Assembly (NCBI GenBank): GCA_015486615.1
Contig: WFRI01000075.1
Coordinates: 1 to 19,025, forward strand
Length of the DNA: 19,025 nucleotides
Reading direction: 5' to 3'
DNA from: Candidatus Omnitrophota bacterium
GTDB taxonomy: Bacteria > Omnitrophota > Gorgyraeia > Duberdicusellales > Duberdicusellaceae
Made by a program: the position numbers and the translations under genes. The notes under the pieces are model-generated. The model worked only from the letters and a program-made list of their open reading frames with translations, was not told the DNA's origin and did not search any database. Positions 1 to 7,221 of this stretch are shown here, piece by piece. Numbering within the stretch: the first letter of the stretch is position 1; each line of letters begins with the position of its first letter.

Positions 1-217
1 AGCAATAGCGGCACAGGGCATATCTCAACGCAAGGCAATGTCGGGATTGGATTGCAATGAGATAAGACAGTCTTAAAAAGTTGCAAATGCAACAAAACAA
101 GACTGTCTTAAAAAGTTGCTTTAGGCCTGTATCTTTTGGACTTACGACGTTGGACTTTGGGCATTCAAGCAATAGCGGCACAGGGCATATCTCAACGCAA
201 GGCAATGTCGGGATTGG
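1..217. repeat. 50-bp exact direct repeat flanking a nested hairpin
   Basis: Positions 1-50 and 168-217 are identical over 50 bases. Between them are two near-identical 21-base copies (64-84 and 99-119, one mismatch). Because the first 11 bases of each copy are nearly palindromic, they also pair with each other: GACAGTCTT (66-74) with AAGACTGTC (99-107). Inside that is a second stem, GTTGC (80-84) with GCAAC (89-93). The segment 136-157 adds a tandem TTGGACTT motif at a 14-base interval. No open reading frame of note is present. The first copy begins at the window edge, so the repeat may be longer. It looks like an intergenic repeat family member; the function is unknown. Confidence 0.85.
66..107. 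repeat. nested stem-loop (palindromic element)
   Basis: The outer stem is 9 bp (66-74 with 99-107) and the inner stem is 5 bp (80-84 with 89-93). An A-rich internal loop lies on both sides (75-79, 94-98) and the apical loop is AAAT. No T-run follows directly, so this is not a typical intrinsic terminator. It could form a cruciform or a structured transcript. Which strand is transcribed cannot be told. Confidence 0.6.
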
Positions 218-258
218 GCCTTGGTTGTTTTATTTCAATTTTGATTTTTAATTTTTGC

Positions 259-281
259 TTTTAATTGGTGTAATCGGATTT
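259..281. repeat. degenerate GGTGTAATC-type intergenic repeat
   Basis: The segment AATTGGTGTAATCGGATT (263-280) resembles the ATCGGTGTAATC motif at about 6994-7005 and more loosely the segment near 11690-11765. All three lie between genes. This copy sits just upstream of the groES ribosome binding site. Similar low-complexity intergenic motifs occur in many environmental genomes; the function is unknown. Confidence 0.4.
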
Positions 282-299
282 TTAAGAGGAGGTGGCTTT

Positions 300-584
300 A
301 TGAAGTATCAACCAATTAACGGAAGGATTTTAGTAAAACCTTTAGAAGCAGAAGAAAAAACCGCTTCAGGGATATATATCCCTGACAATGCACGGGGAAA
401 AACACAGGAAGGAGAAGTTGCTGCTTTAGCGAAAGACGCTACAGATGAGATTGCGGTTGGTGACAGGGTGATTTTTAAAGAATATTCCGGGACTGAAGTT
501 AAGATAGACGGAGAGAAATATATTTTGTTTGTAGAAGACGATATCCTTGCAAAATATGAAGCGGCTGATGAAATTCCTGAATGA
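300..584 (+). CDS. groES: Co-chaperonin GroES
   Basis: This encodes a 94-residue co-chaperonin, the usual length for bacterial GroES, which caps the GroEL folding chamber in the cytoplasm in an ATP-dependent cycle. The N-terminus (YQPINGRILVKP) matches the first strand of the family. The mobile loop around residues 18-31 carries the GroEL-contacting hydrophobic segment GIYIP, and the C-terminal part (KYILFVEDDILA) is the conserved closing strand. The start was chosen at 300 because AGGAGGT (287-293) precedes it by 6 bases; a longer in-frame extension from 255 has no such support and would add a non-homologous leader. The usual partner groEL does not follow: the next gene is a membrane transporter. 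No CIRCE-type operator was seen upstream. Confidence 0.95.
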   Translation: MKYQPINGRILVKPLEAEEKTASGIYIPDNARGKTQEGEVAALAKDATDEIAVGDRVIFKEYSGTEVKIDGEKYILFVEDDILAKYEAADEIPE

Positions 585-590
585 CAGTCC

Positions 591-630
591 TGCCGGGGAT
601 TCTTCCCGGCAAACTTGTATTTATATTTTA
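591..630 (+). terminator. candidate intrinsic terminator after groES
   Basis: A GC-rich hairpin lies 7 bases after the groES stop. TGCCGGG (591-597) pairs with CCCGGCA (605-611), extendable inward by a G-U and an A-T pair. It is followed by a T-rich but interrupted tract (about 614-628). This fits a monocistronic groES transcript, although the T-tract is weaker than in a textbook terminator. Confidence 0.55.
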
Positions 631-665
631 AGCGGTATTAAAAGGTAATTTTTTTCAGCAGACTT

Positions 666-732
666 CGTTAGAGCAAAGGTTCTTTTACACTGTTAGAAAT
701 AGATTTTCTAAGAGCAGGAACTTTCTCTAACG
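666..732 (+). other. long imperfect hairpin in the leader of the MMPL gene
   Basis: CGTTAGAG (666-673) pairs perfectly with CTCTAACG (725-732). The stem continues with AAAG/CTTT and TTC/GAA pairs around single bulges (about 675-682 with 718-724). A second stem, TTAGAAA with TTTCTAA (about 692-710), forms at the top. The 67-base element ends 15 bases before the ribosome binding site of the transporter gene at 758. It could be a structured leader, a processing site or a small palindromic repeat. It does not match a riboswitch class that I recognise. Confidence 0.5.
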
Positions 733-757
733 GGATGAACAAATAAAAAGGTGGATT

Positions 758-3283
758 ATGAAAAAAATCATTAAGTTTTCAGCAGAGCATCCAAAATTTG
801 TTGTGGCTGTTTTGGCAATAGCCTTGGTTTTGTCTTTTATCCAGTATCCTAAAATGAAGGTGGATACTGACCCTGAGAATATGCTTTCTAAAGACGAATT
901 TGTCAGGGTTTTTCATAACCAGACAAAGAAGGAATTTTCGCTTTACGATTTTATAGTCTTAGGCATTGTTAACGAGAAAAACCCCCATGGGGTTTTTAAT
1001 GTAGATACTTTAACCAAGGTTTACAATATTACTAAAGGTATTGAGAAAATAAAAGGGGTTATATCTTACGAACTGATTTCTCCGGTTGTAAAAGACGATA
1101 TTGAGCAGGCAGGTATTGGGACTGTCCGGTTTAAGTGGCTTATGCCGCGGCCGCCTAAAACAGAAAAAGAGGCTTTGCATATAAGGGATAGAATGATGGC
1201 CAATCCGGTGTTTTACGGGACGATTATTTCTGAAGACGGCAAAGCCCTGTGTATATATGTTCCAATAGAAAAAAAGAGCCTGAGCTATCAAATTTCCCAG
1301 AAGATTAAGAAAATAATTTCCCGGTATAAAGGGGACGAAAAGTATTATATGACCGGCCTGCCTATTGCCGAAGATACTTTTGGGCATGAGATGTTTGTGC
1401 AAATGGCAATATCCGCACCTTTGGCTGGATTGATTATTTTCCTGCTTATGCTTATGTTTTTTAAGAAAATCAACCTTATTATAGCGCCGATGATAGTTGC
1501 TTTAGTTACGGTAATTATTACAATGGGCCTGCTTATAGGTTTTGGCTTTCCGGTGCATATTATGAGCTCTATGATTCCGATATTCTTAATACCTATTGCG
1601 GTTTTAAGTTCTATTCATATATTAAGCGAATTTTTTGAGAAATACAGGCAGACAGGCGACAGGAAGAAGACTATTATTGAGTCAATAAACACGCTTTTTA
1701 TCCCTATGCTTTATGCTGCGCTTACTACCTGGATTGGTTTTCTTTCTTTGTCATTCTCGCCTATACCTCCGGTTCAAGTCTTCGGGGTTTTTGTCTCGAC
1801 AGGAGTTATGATTGCCTGGTTTATATCAATGACTTTTATTCCTGCTTATATCGCTTTAATCAATCCGAAGACTTTAAAAAATTTCGGGGCTCTAAACATA
1901 GAATCCCAAAAATCAGTGTTGGACAAAGTTTTAGGGCCTGTAGGCAGGATTGTTGTTTCTAAATGGAAAATAGTCTTGTTTTTTACTTTGATTACTTTTG
2001 CAGTTTCTATATGGGGAATAAGCAGAATAGAGGTTAATGACAACCCTGTGAAATGGTTTGTGAAGAACCACCCTATAAGAATTGCCGACAGAGTTTTAAA
2101 TGCACATTTCGGCGGGACATATATGGCTTATTTAGTAATGCAGTCTGAAGACAAGCAGACAGAGATTTTTAAAAGGCCGGCCATGCTTAAGTATGTAGCG
2201 AGACTTCAGAACTATTTGAAACAAAAAGGCGATGTTGGCAAAACTACTTCTTTGGCTGATGTGACTAAGAAGGTTTATATGGAACTTGTCGGCGGCAGCA
2301 AACAATACTATAAAATACCTTCTACTAAACAGGGAGTTGCCCAATGCCTTATTTCTTTTCAGAATTCCCATAAGCCGGATGATTTATGGCATTTTGTCAC
2401 TCCTGATTATTCTAAACTCAATATGTGGGTTCAGCTTACCAGCGGAGACAATAAGAATATGGAAAAGGTTATTCACCAGATTGATGCTTTTGTAAAAGCC
2501 AATCCTTCGCCGTATAAAATTAAATACAACTGGGCAGGACTTACTTATGTCAATGTTGCCTGGCAGAATAAAATGGTTGTAGGAATGCTTAGGAATTTCT
2601 TAGGCAGTTTTATCATTGTGTTTTTTATGATGGCGTTTCTCTTTGGCTCTCCTTTAAGAGGATTGATTTCAATGATACCTCTGACAGTAACTATTGTGTT
2701 TATTTACGGGCTTTTGGGGATAGTCGGCAGGGATTATGATATGCCGGTAGCCGTGCTTTCAGCATTAACTTTAGGGCTTTCTATTGATTTTGCTATTCAT
2801 TTTATTCAAAGAAGCCGCAGCCGTTACGAACAGACTAAAGATTGGAAAGATACTGCCAGATATACTTTCGGAGGGCCGGGCCGGGCAATTTCAAGGAATG
2901 CCATTGTTATTGCTGTAGGTTTCCTCCCGCTTTTAGTTGCTCCTTTGGTCCCTTATCAGACAGTGGGCTTTTTTATGGCCGCAATAATGTTTACTTCCAG
3001 TTTAGGGACATTTTTTATTCTGCCCTCTATCATTACAGCTAATCCTGCCCTTATATATGTAAAAAAGGAGAAACATTTCCTGTGTTATCCTTTTGACTGC
3101 ATATTTTTGGCAGTTACTATAGTTTTAGCAGTGCTTTATGTCATTTTAGGATATACTCATATTGGGATTAAAGGGATTCTGGCAATTACTGTGCCGCTTT
3201 TTATTGCGCTTGTTTGTGTGTGCAAGTGTTTGCTAAATAATGAAAAGGTTTGTAGAATATTAAATCTCAAAAAGGAGGAGTGA
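758..3283 (+). CDS. MMPL/RND superfamily transporter
   Basis: An 841-residue inner-membrane protein of the MMPL/RND exporter family (COG1033-like), which moves lipids or hydrophobic compounds using the proton gradient. It has two homologous halves. There is a TM helix at about 13-29, a periplasmic loop at 30-215, five helices at about 219-366 and one at 403-420. A second loop spans 421-608, followed by five helices at about 611-760. The motif VDTDPENML (35-43) after the first helix, LGLSIDFAIHF (672-682) and GPGRAISRNAIVIAVGF (706-722) are typical of the family. Two further helices (about 781-799 and 804-823) give 14 in total instead of 12. The start is backed by AAAGGTGG (747-754). The stop at 3281-3283 lies one base before the next ATG, so the following LolA-like gene is almost certainly co-transcribed. 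The substrate cannot be read from the sequence. Confidence 0.88.
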   Translation: MKKIIKFSAEHPKFVVAVLAIALVLSFIQYPKMKVDTDPENMLSKDEFVRVFHNQTKKEFSLYDFIVLGIVNEKNPHGVFNVDTLTKVYNITKGIEKIKGVISYELISPVVKDDIEQAGIGTVRFKWLMPRPPKTEKEALHIRDRMMANPVFYGTIISEDGKALCIYVPIEKKSLSYQISQKIKKIISRYKGDEKYYMTGLPIAEDTFGHEMFVQMAISAPLAGLIIFLLMLMFFKKINLIIAPMIVALVTVIITMGLLIGFGFPVHIMSSMIPIFLIPIAVLSSIHILSEFFEKYRQTGDRKKTIIESINTLFIPMLYAALTTWIGFLSLSFSPIPPVQVFGVFVSTGVMIAWFISMTFIPAYIALINPKTLKNFGALNIESQKSVLDKVLGPVGRIVVSKWKIVLFFTLITFAVSIWGISRIEVNDNPVKWFVKNHPIRIADRVLNAHFGGTYMAYLVMQSEDKQTEIFKRPAMLKYVARLQNYLKQKGDVGKTTSLADVTKKVYMELVGGSKQYYKIPSTKQGVAQCLISFQNSHKPDDLWHFVTPDYSKLNMWVQLTSGDNKNMEKVIHQIDAFVKANPSPYKIKYNWAGLTYVNVAWQNKMVVGMLRNFLGSFIIVFFMMAFLFGSPLRGLISMIPLTVTIVFIYGLLGIVGRDYDMPVAVLSALTLGLSIDFAIHFIQRSRSRYEQTKDWKDTARYTFGGPGRAISRNAIVIAVGFLPLLVAPLVPYQTVGFFMAAIMFTSSLGTFFILPSIITANPALIYVKKEKHFLCYPFDCIFLAVTIVLAVLYVILGYTHIGIKGILAITVPLFIALVCVCKCLLNNEKVCRILNLKKEE

Positions 3284-3284
3284 A

Positions 3285-4088
3285 ATGCTTAAGAAATTCT
3301 GTTTGTCTTGGGTTTTTAGTTTTGTTTTGCTGGGAGTTTCTTTTTCAGGCTATTCAGCGGGCTTGACTGTAAGCCAGATTGTAGATAAGGCCAACAAGGT
3401 TGCTTATTATGCAGGACAGGACGGTATGGCAGATGTTCATATGGTAATAACTGATTCTCAGGGAAGGAAAAGGGAAAGGGAATTTACTATATTGAGGAAA
3501 GATGTTCAGGACGGCGGAGAGCAGAAGTTTTATGTTTATTTTTATAAGCCTGAAGATGTGCGCGATATGGTTTATATGGTCTGGAAACATTTAGGCAGAG
3601 ATGACGACAGGTGGCTTTATTTGCCGGCTTTGGATTTGGTGCGCAGGATTGCTGCCAGTGACAAGCGGTCAAGTTTCGTAGGTTCGCATTTTGTATATGA
3701 GGATGTTTCCGGCAGAGGCATAGACGAGGATACTCATGAATTGGTAAGCCAGGATGATAAATATTACAAGATAAAGAATGTCCCTAAAAGCAAAAAGTAT
3801 GTGGAATTTGCTTATTATTACATCTGGATTAGAAAAGACAACTTTATGCCGGTCAAGGCTGAATATTATGACTCCCAAGGGAAGAAATACCGCGTAATAG
3901 AAGCCCTGAAAGTGGAAAATATTCAGGGCTATCCTACAATTACCGAGATGAAAGCAAGTGATTTAAACACTGGAGGAAACACAGTAATTACTTATAACAA
4001 GATACAGTATGATATAAATTTGGATGACAATATTTTTACTGAAAGATTTTTAAGAAAACCGCCTCTTAAATGGATAAAAAGGAAGTAG
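3285..4088 (+). CDS. LolA-like periplasmic outer-membrane lipoprotein-sorting family protein
   Basis: A 267-residue protein of the COG2834-type outer-membrane lipoprotein-sorting family (LolA-like fold). It starts with a signal peptide: KK, then a hydrophobic core at about 8-20, with probable cleavage near YSA (23-25). The segment at 107-143, with DDRWLYLPALDLVRRI followed by KRSSFVGSHFVYEDV, is the most recognisable family block. The rest is strand-rich, as expected for a half-barrel that shields a lipid in the periplasm. The start has a strong AAAGGAGGAG (3271-3280) inside the end of the preceding gene, and the next gene begins 4 bases after its stop. Its position between an MMPL pump and an outer-membrane barrel suggests that it carries a hydrophobic cargo across the periplasm. 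The cargo is unknown, and it need not be a lipoprotein. Confidence 0.85.
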   Translation: MLKKFCLSWVFSFVLLGVSFSGYSAGLTVSQIVDKANKVAYYAGQDGMADVHMVITDSQGRKREREFTILRKDVQDGGEQKFYVYFYKPEDVRDMVYMVWKHLGRDDDRWLYLPALDLVRRIAASDKRSSFVGSHFVYEDVSGRGIDEDTHELVSQDDKYYKIKNVPKSKKYVEFAYYYIWIRKDNFMPVKAEYYDSQGKKYRVIEALKVENIQGYPTITEMKASDLNTGGNTVITYNKIQYDINLDDNIFTERFLRKPPLKWIKRK

Positions 4089-4092
4089 AAAA

Positions 4093-5373
4093 ATGAAGAA
4101 AGCAGTATTTTTTATTGTAGGGTTTTGCTTTTTCCCGGTTTATGTTTTTGCTTTCAGCATCGGCAAAGATTTGCCGGCAATTCACGGTTTTTGGGAAACA
4201 GATTACGGCTATAAAATTGGGCATGACACAACCAAAAGGGACGATTATAACCTGATGGAACAAAGGCTTCAGCTGAAAGCAAGGTATTACCCTAAGGAAT
4301 TTTTGGCGGATTGGAATTCTGAGTTTTTCTTCCGGGGCGACTGGACAGTTGATGAATACTTTTCCGGCAAGACAGATTTTGACCTGCGGGAAATGTATTT
4401 TTCCTTTACACCTAACAGTCTTATGGATGTTAAACTCGGCCGGCAGATTCTTACCTGGGGCACAGGCGATTATTTATTTATTAACGATATGTTTCCCAAA
4501 GACTATGTTTCATTTTTCGCCGGCAGGGACGATGAATATCTTAAACAGCCTTCGGATGCGGTTAGATTTTCTTTTTTCCCGAAGTTTGCCAGCATAGACT
4601 TTGTTATAATACCAGTTTTTGAGCCCGATACCCTTCCTAAAGGCGACAGGCTTTCCTTTTTTGACCCTTTTCAAAGAGGAATTGCCGGAACGAATTCTGA
4701 CCGCGATTTACTTGAGCGGCCGCACCAGGCCTCTAATAATGAATACGCTTTAAGGATTTACCGCAACTTTGGCAGTAATGAGGCTGCTTTGTATTATTTC
4801 CACGGGTTTGACAAAAATCCCTGCAGTTATAAAGACGAGTTAAACAGGCAGTTGTATTATGAAAGAGTTGATGTTTATGGAGCCAGTATCCGCGGGCCGT
4901 TCTGCTCAGGAATAGGCAATATTGAGGTGGGCTATGTCAACTCCCGCGAGGACCCTGACGGCAAAAACCGTTTAATTGCCAATTCTATGTTTAAGGCTTT
5001 GGCAGGCTATACCAAAGATTTAGGCAATGATTTGAAAGTGGGGTTTCAGTATTATTACGAACAGAAACTAGACTATGACAATTACCGCGACAACCTTCTG
5101 CCTACGGATTATTTCTGGGATGAATACAGGCATTTGGTTACTAACCGGATTACCAAGCTTTTTAAGAACCAAACAGTTTTGGTTTCGCTGTTTACTTTTT
5201 ATTCGCCTTCAGATAAAGACGGATATTTTAGGCCAATGGTAAGTTACGACGTTACTGACCAGTTAAAACTGACCTTGGGCGCGAATGTCCCCTGGGGCGA
5301 GGATTACATTACTGAATTCGGCCAGATGAAGAGGAATAAAAATGTTTATGTGAGGATAAGGTATAGTTTTTAA
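4093..5373 (+). CDS. DUF1302-like outer-membrane beta-barrel protein
   Basis: A 426-residue predicted outer-membrane barrel. A signal peptide occupies about residues 1-20 (MKKAVFFIVG, ending near VFA). The mature part alternates aromatic and polar residues in strand-like stretches, and the chain ends in VRIRYSF with a terminal Phe, the usual signal for insertion by BAM. The block around 99-135 (LREMYF, GRQILTWGTGDYLFINDMFP) resembles the GRQ-x-x-x-WG signature of the DUF1302/alginate-export-like barrels. A ribosome binding site AGGAAG (4079-4084) overlaps the end of the LolA-like gene. Third in the unit, it would provide the outer-membrane exit or entry for the cargo handled by its two neighbours. 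The exact family name is inferred from motifs. Confidence 0.75.
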   Translation: MKKAVFFIVGFCFFPVYVFAFSIGKDLPAIHGFWETDYGYKIGHDTTKRDDYNLMEQRLQLKARYYPKEFLADWNSEFFFRGDWTVDEYFSGKTDFDLREMYFSFTPNSLMDVKLGRQILTWGTGDYLFINDMFPKDYVSFFAGRDDEYLKQPSDAVRFSFFPKFASIDFVIIPVFEPDTLPKGDRLSFFDPFQRGIAGTNSDRDLLERPHQASNNEYALRIYRNFGSNEAALYYFHGFDKNPCSYKDELNRQLYYERVDVYGASIRGPFCSGIGNIEVGYVNSREDPDGKNRLIANSMFKALAGYTKDLGNDLKVGFQYYYEQKLDYDNYRDNLLPTDYFWDEYRHLVTNRITKLFKNQTVLVSLFTFYSPSDKDGYFRPMVSYDVTDQLKLTLGANVPWGEDYITEFGQMKRNKNVYVRIRYSF

Positions 5374-5389
5374 GGCAATAGGAGGAGGT

Positions 5390-5788
5390 ATGGAGCTTAT
5401 ATACGCATTCGCTACTGATGACGGGACTGCTTTAAAAAATGACGGCCATTTTGGTAACGCCAGGTATTATTCTATTTATAAGATCAGCCCGGATAAATAT
5501 GAATTTATAGAGAGAAGAAAAAACGCAGAGATAGAAGAGGATGAAAGTCTTACTCATGGGGATCCTAAGAAGGCAAAATCTGTTTCGTCGGTGTTAAAAG
5601 GGGTAAACGTACTTGTAGCAAATCAGTTCGGGCCAAATATTACCCGGATAATTAAGAAGTTTGCCTGTGTAATAATAAGAAAGGTCTTTTTTATTGAAGA
5701 TATTGTTAGGGCTGTCCAGTCTAACGCAGAAAAGATAATGGCAGAATACCAAAAAGGCGAAGGAAGAAAGCCAGTAATCCTTTCGTAA
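5390..5788 (+). CDS. NifX/NifB-type cofactor-binding domain protein
   Basis: A 132-residue protein with the dinitrogenase iron-molybdenum cofactor biosynthesis fold (PF02579/COG1433). The signature is visible: FATDDG (7-12), then GHFGNARYYSIY (19-30), and a second half with LKGVNVLVANQFGPN (69-83) and a closing helix. Such stand-alone domains in non-diazotrophs bind or shuttle metal-sulfur clusters, but their roles are mostly unassigned. Translation signals are crowded: GGAGGAGGT ends directly at the ATG, so GGAGG at 5381-5385 is the likely functional site. It begins 16 bases after the barrel gene and may share its transcript. No nif genes are nearby, so a role in nitrogen fixation is not supported. 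Confidence 0.82.
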   Translation: MELIYAFATDDGTALKNDGHFGNARYYSIYKISPDKYEFIERRKNAEIEEDESLTHGDPKKAKSVSSVLKGVNVLVANQFGPNITRIIKKFACVIIRKVFFIEDIVRAVQSNAEKIMAEYQKGEGRKPVILS

Positions 5789-5839
5789 GGCTGACAGGAT
5801 AGAAGCATTAGAAGAATTTTGCAAACAGGGGGGAGAGAT

Positions 5840-6328
5840 ATGTTCTTAGGTATAGTTTTGGGAGTTGTTTTAAGCGGGATAATTTTTGTTTATCTTTTGA
5901 AAAAATATATGATGGTTAGTTTTGAAATTGAAGGCAGTTTTGAAGAGGTAGAGGAGACAGTAAAGCAGGTAATTCCTCGATTTAAAGGCTGGGGTTTCCC
6001 AATTCCTGACTGGCAGTTTTATAAATCCCAGCTTTCAAAAGGGTTAAGTTACGACAATATCAAAAATATGGTTATGCATTTTGTCTGCAAGCCTGTGCAT
6101 GCCAATAGAGTCTTAAAAATTGACCCTAAAATGGCTGGAATTATGCCTTGCACCTGGGCGGTTTATGAAGATAATGACGGTAAGGTTTACATAGCCAAAA
6201 TGAATATTGCTTTGATGAGTAAGATGTATTTAGGAGTTATCGGAGAAGTGATGAGAGATGTTGCTGAGACAGAAGAGAAAATGCTGGCAATGATTAAGGA
6301 AAAAATTGCAGAGAAAAAGAATAAGTGA
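5840..6328 (+). CDS. membrane-anchored DUF302 domain protein
   Basis: A 162-residue protein. Residues 1-20 form one hydrophobic N-terminal helix (MFLGIVLGVVLSGIIFVYLL), probably a membrane anchor. Residues 27-150 match the DUF302 fold, with the conserved IMPCTWAVYEDNDGKVYIA (101-119) and a helix VIGEVMRDVAETEEKML (133-149). The function of DUF302 is unknown; the domain is often found near redox and sulfur genes. The start at 5840 was chosen over an ATG 21 bases upstream because GGGGGGAGAG (5828-5837) sits just before it and because it places the hydrophobic helix at the N-terminus. Cys83 and Cys104 are the only cysteines. It is 51 bases downstream of the cofactor-binding gene in the same direction. 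Confidence 0.8.
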   Translation: MFLGIVLGVVLSGIIFVYLLKKYMMVSFEIEGSFEEVEETVKQVIPRFKGWGFPIPDWQFYKSQLSKGLSYDNIKNMVMHFVCKPVHANRVLKIDPKMAGIMPCTWAVYEDNDGKVYIAKMNIALMSKMYLGVIGEVMRDVAETEEKMLAMIKEKIAEKKNK

Positions 6329-6415
6329 TAATGCAGAGACTGCTATGTTATTTATACGGCTTTTGAAAAAAGGTAGTTTGAGATTGTTTTAAAGACAGTG
6401 CTGTAAAATGCTTAT

Positions 6416-6946
6416 ATGGCTAAAAAAGGTTTTGTTCATATCTATACAGGGGACGGTAAAGGAAAAACTACTGCGGCAGTAGGCCTTGCCTGCCGGGCAA
6501 GAGGGCATAATCTTGCAGTCTGCTACATATCTTTTCATAAAGATCCGCAAAAATGGGGTTATGGCGAGCATTTTGCTTTGGAAAAATTAGGTGTTGATGT
6601 TTTTGCCTTTGCTAAAGAGCATCCCTATTTTTCAAAAAATGCTGATGTAGAAGGAATCCGCAAAGAATGCAGGAAAGGCTTAAACTTTATTAAAGATATT
6701 TTCCAGCAAAATAAATACGATTTGGTTATTTTAGACGAAATTGTTATATCTGTGCGGGATGGTTTTTTGGAAGAAAGGCAGATCCTGGAATTGATAAAAC
6801 AGAAACCTCAAGGGTTAGAATTAGTGCTTACCGGTAGAGGGGCAGGGGATGTTCTTATAAAAAATGCGGATTTAGTCAGTTTTGTCAGGAAAATAAAACA
6901 CCCTTTTGATGAAGGAAAAAGCCCGGGCAGGGGAATTGATTTTTAA
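6416..6946 (+). CDS. cobO: CobO/BtuR-type corrinoid adenosyltransferase
   Basis: A 176-residue P-loop enzyme that transfers the adenosyl group of ATP to Co(I) corrinoids, making adenosylcobalamin or its precursor in the cytoplasm. The Walker A loop is GDGKGKTT (12-19), within the family motif IYTGDGKGKTTAA. It is followed by ISFHKDPQKWGYGE (38-51), Walker B VILDE (104-108), LTGRGA (138-143) and the C-terminal GRGIDF. The length is normal for CobO. No ribosome binding site is visible before the ATG. A TAAAAT (6404-6409) about 7 bases upstream could be a -10 element for a leaderless transcript, but its -35 is poor. No other cobalamin genes or B12 riboswitch appear in the window, so a salvage role for B12-dependent enzymes is the simplest reading. 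Confidence 0.9.
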   Translation: MAKKGFVHIYTGDGKGKTTAAVGLACRARGHNLAVCYISFHKDPQKWGYGEHFALEKLGVDVFAFAKEHPYFSKNADVEGIRKECRKGLNFIKDIFQQNKYDLVILDEIVISVRDGFLEERQILELIKQKPQGLELVLTGRGAGDVLIKNADLVSFVRKIKHPFDEGKSPGRGIDF

Positions 6947-6977
6947 GATATACTATAAGGATTAGAATGTTTTGATC

Positions 6978-7030
6978 CCACAGATTGAAAAATAATCGGT
7001 GTAATCAGCGTTTAAATCGGTGAAATCAAG
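6978..7030. repeat. degenerate ATCGGTG/AATCAGCG intergenic repeat
   Basis: Between cobO and the tRNA promoter is a run of short related words: ATCGGTGTAATC (6994-7005), AATCAGCG (7003-7010) and AAATCGGTGAAATC (7014-7027). CACAGATTG (6980-6988) precedes them. Related words occur upstream of groES (about 263-280) and between moxR and the DUF58 gene (about 11693-11765). No coding potential is seen. Confidence 0.5.
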
Positions 7031-7068
7031 TATGAAATTCTAGGCAAAGCCATATTTTTATAAAATTC

Positions 7069-7096
7069 TTGTCCTCTAAAAATAATATGTTATAAT
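7069..7096 (+). promoter_or_regulatory. promoter of tRNA-Phe
   Basis: There is a perfect TATAAT at 7091-7096 preceded by TG-T, giving the extended -10 TGTTATAAT. A TTGTCC at 7069-7074 serves as a partial -35 with a 16-base spacer. Transcription would start near 7103, about 46 bases before the mature tRNA, which is a normal leader length for RNase P processing. Confidence 0.65.
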
Positions 7097-7148
7097 CTTC
7101 TTTTGATTTTTGCAAAGATATTTGACAGTAGTGAATTCTTTCTAAGAT

Positions 7149-7221
7149 GCCGAGGTAGCTCAGTCGGTAGAGCGAGGGACTGAAAATCCCTGCGTCAGGG
7201 GTTCGATTCCCTTCCTCGGCA
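7149..7221 (+). tRNA. tRNA-Phe (GAA anticodon)
   Basis: This is a full cloverleaf. The acceptor stem GCCGAGG (7149-7155) pairs perfectly with CCTCGGC (7214-7220) and the discriminator is A7221. The D arm is GCTC/GAGC (7158-7173). The anticodon stem AGGGA/TCCCT (7175-7191) holds the loop CTGAAAA, with anticodon GAA at 7182-7184. The T arm is AGGGG/CCCTT (7197-7213), with one G-T pair and the loop TTCGATT. CCA is not encoded and must be added. A run of eight Ts (7222-7229) follows immediately and may end transcription. Confidence 0.97.

Noticed and set aside
64..119. Possible CRISPR array (two 21-base repeats)
   Set aside because: There are only two copies, the repeats form a palindrome with each other, and no cas genes are present.
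591..611. GC-rich hairpin after groES as a riboswitch for the transporter
   Set aside because: It is short, simple and directly follows the groES stop, so a terminator is the simpler reading.
1010..1402. A 130-residue minus-strand frame inside the MMPL gene
   Set aside because: It lies wholly within a well-supported gene, has no ribosome binding site and shows no family features.
5390..5788. Nitrogen-fixation role of the NifX-type protein
   Set aside because: The domain is widespread in non-diazotrophs and no nif structural or assembly genes are in the window.
7122..7148. TTGACA followed by TAAGAT as a tRNA promoter
   Set aside because: The spacer is 15 bases and the start would fall inside the mature tRNA; the extended -10 at 7091-7096 is better placed.
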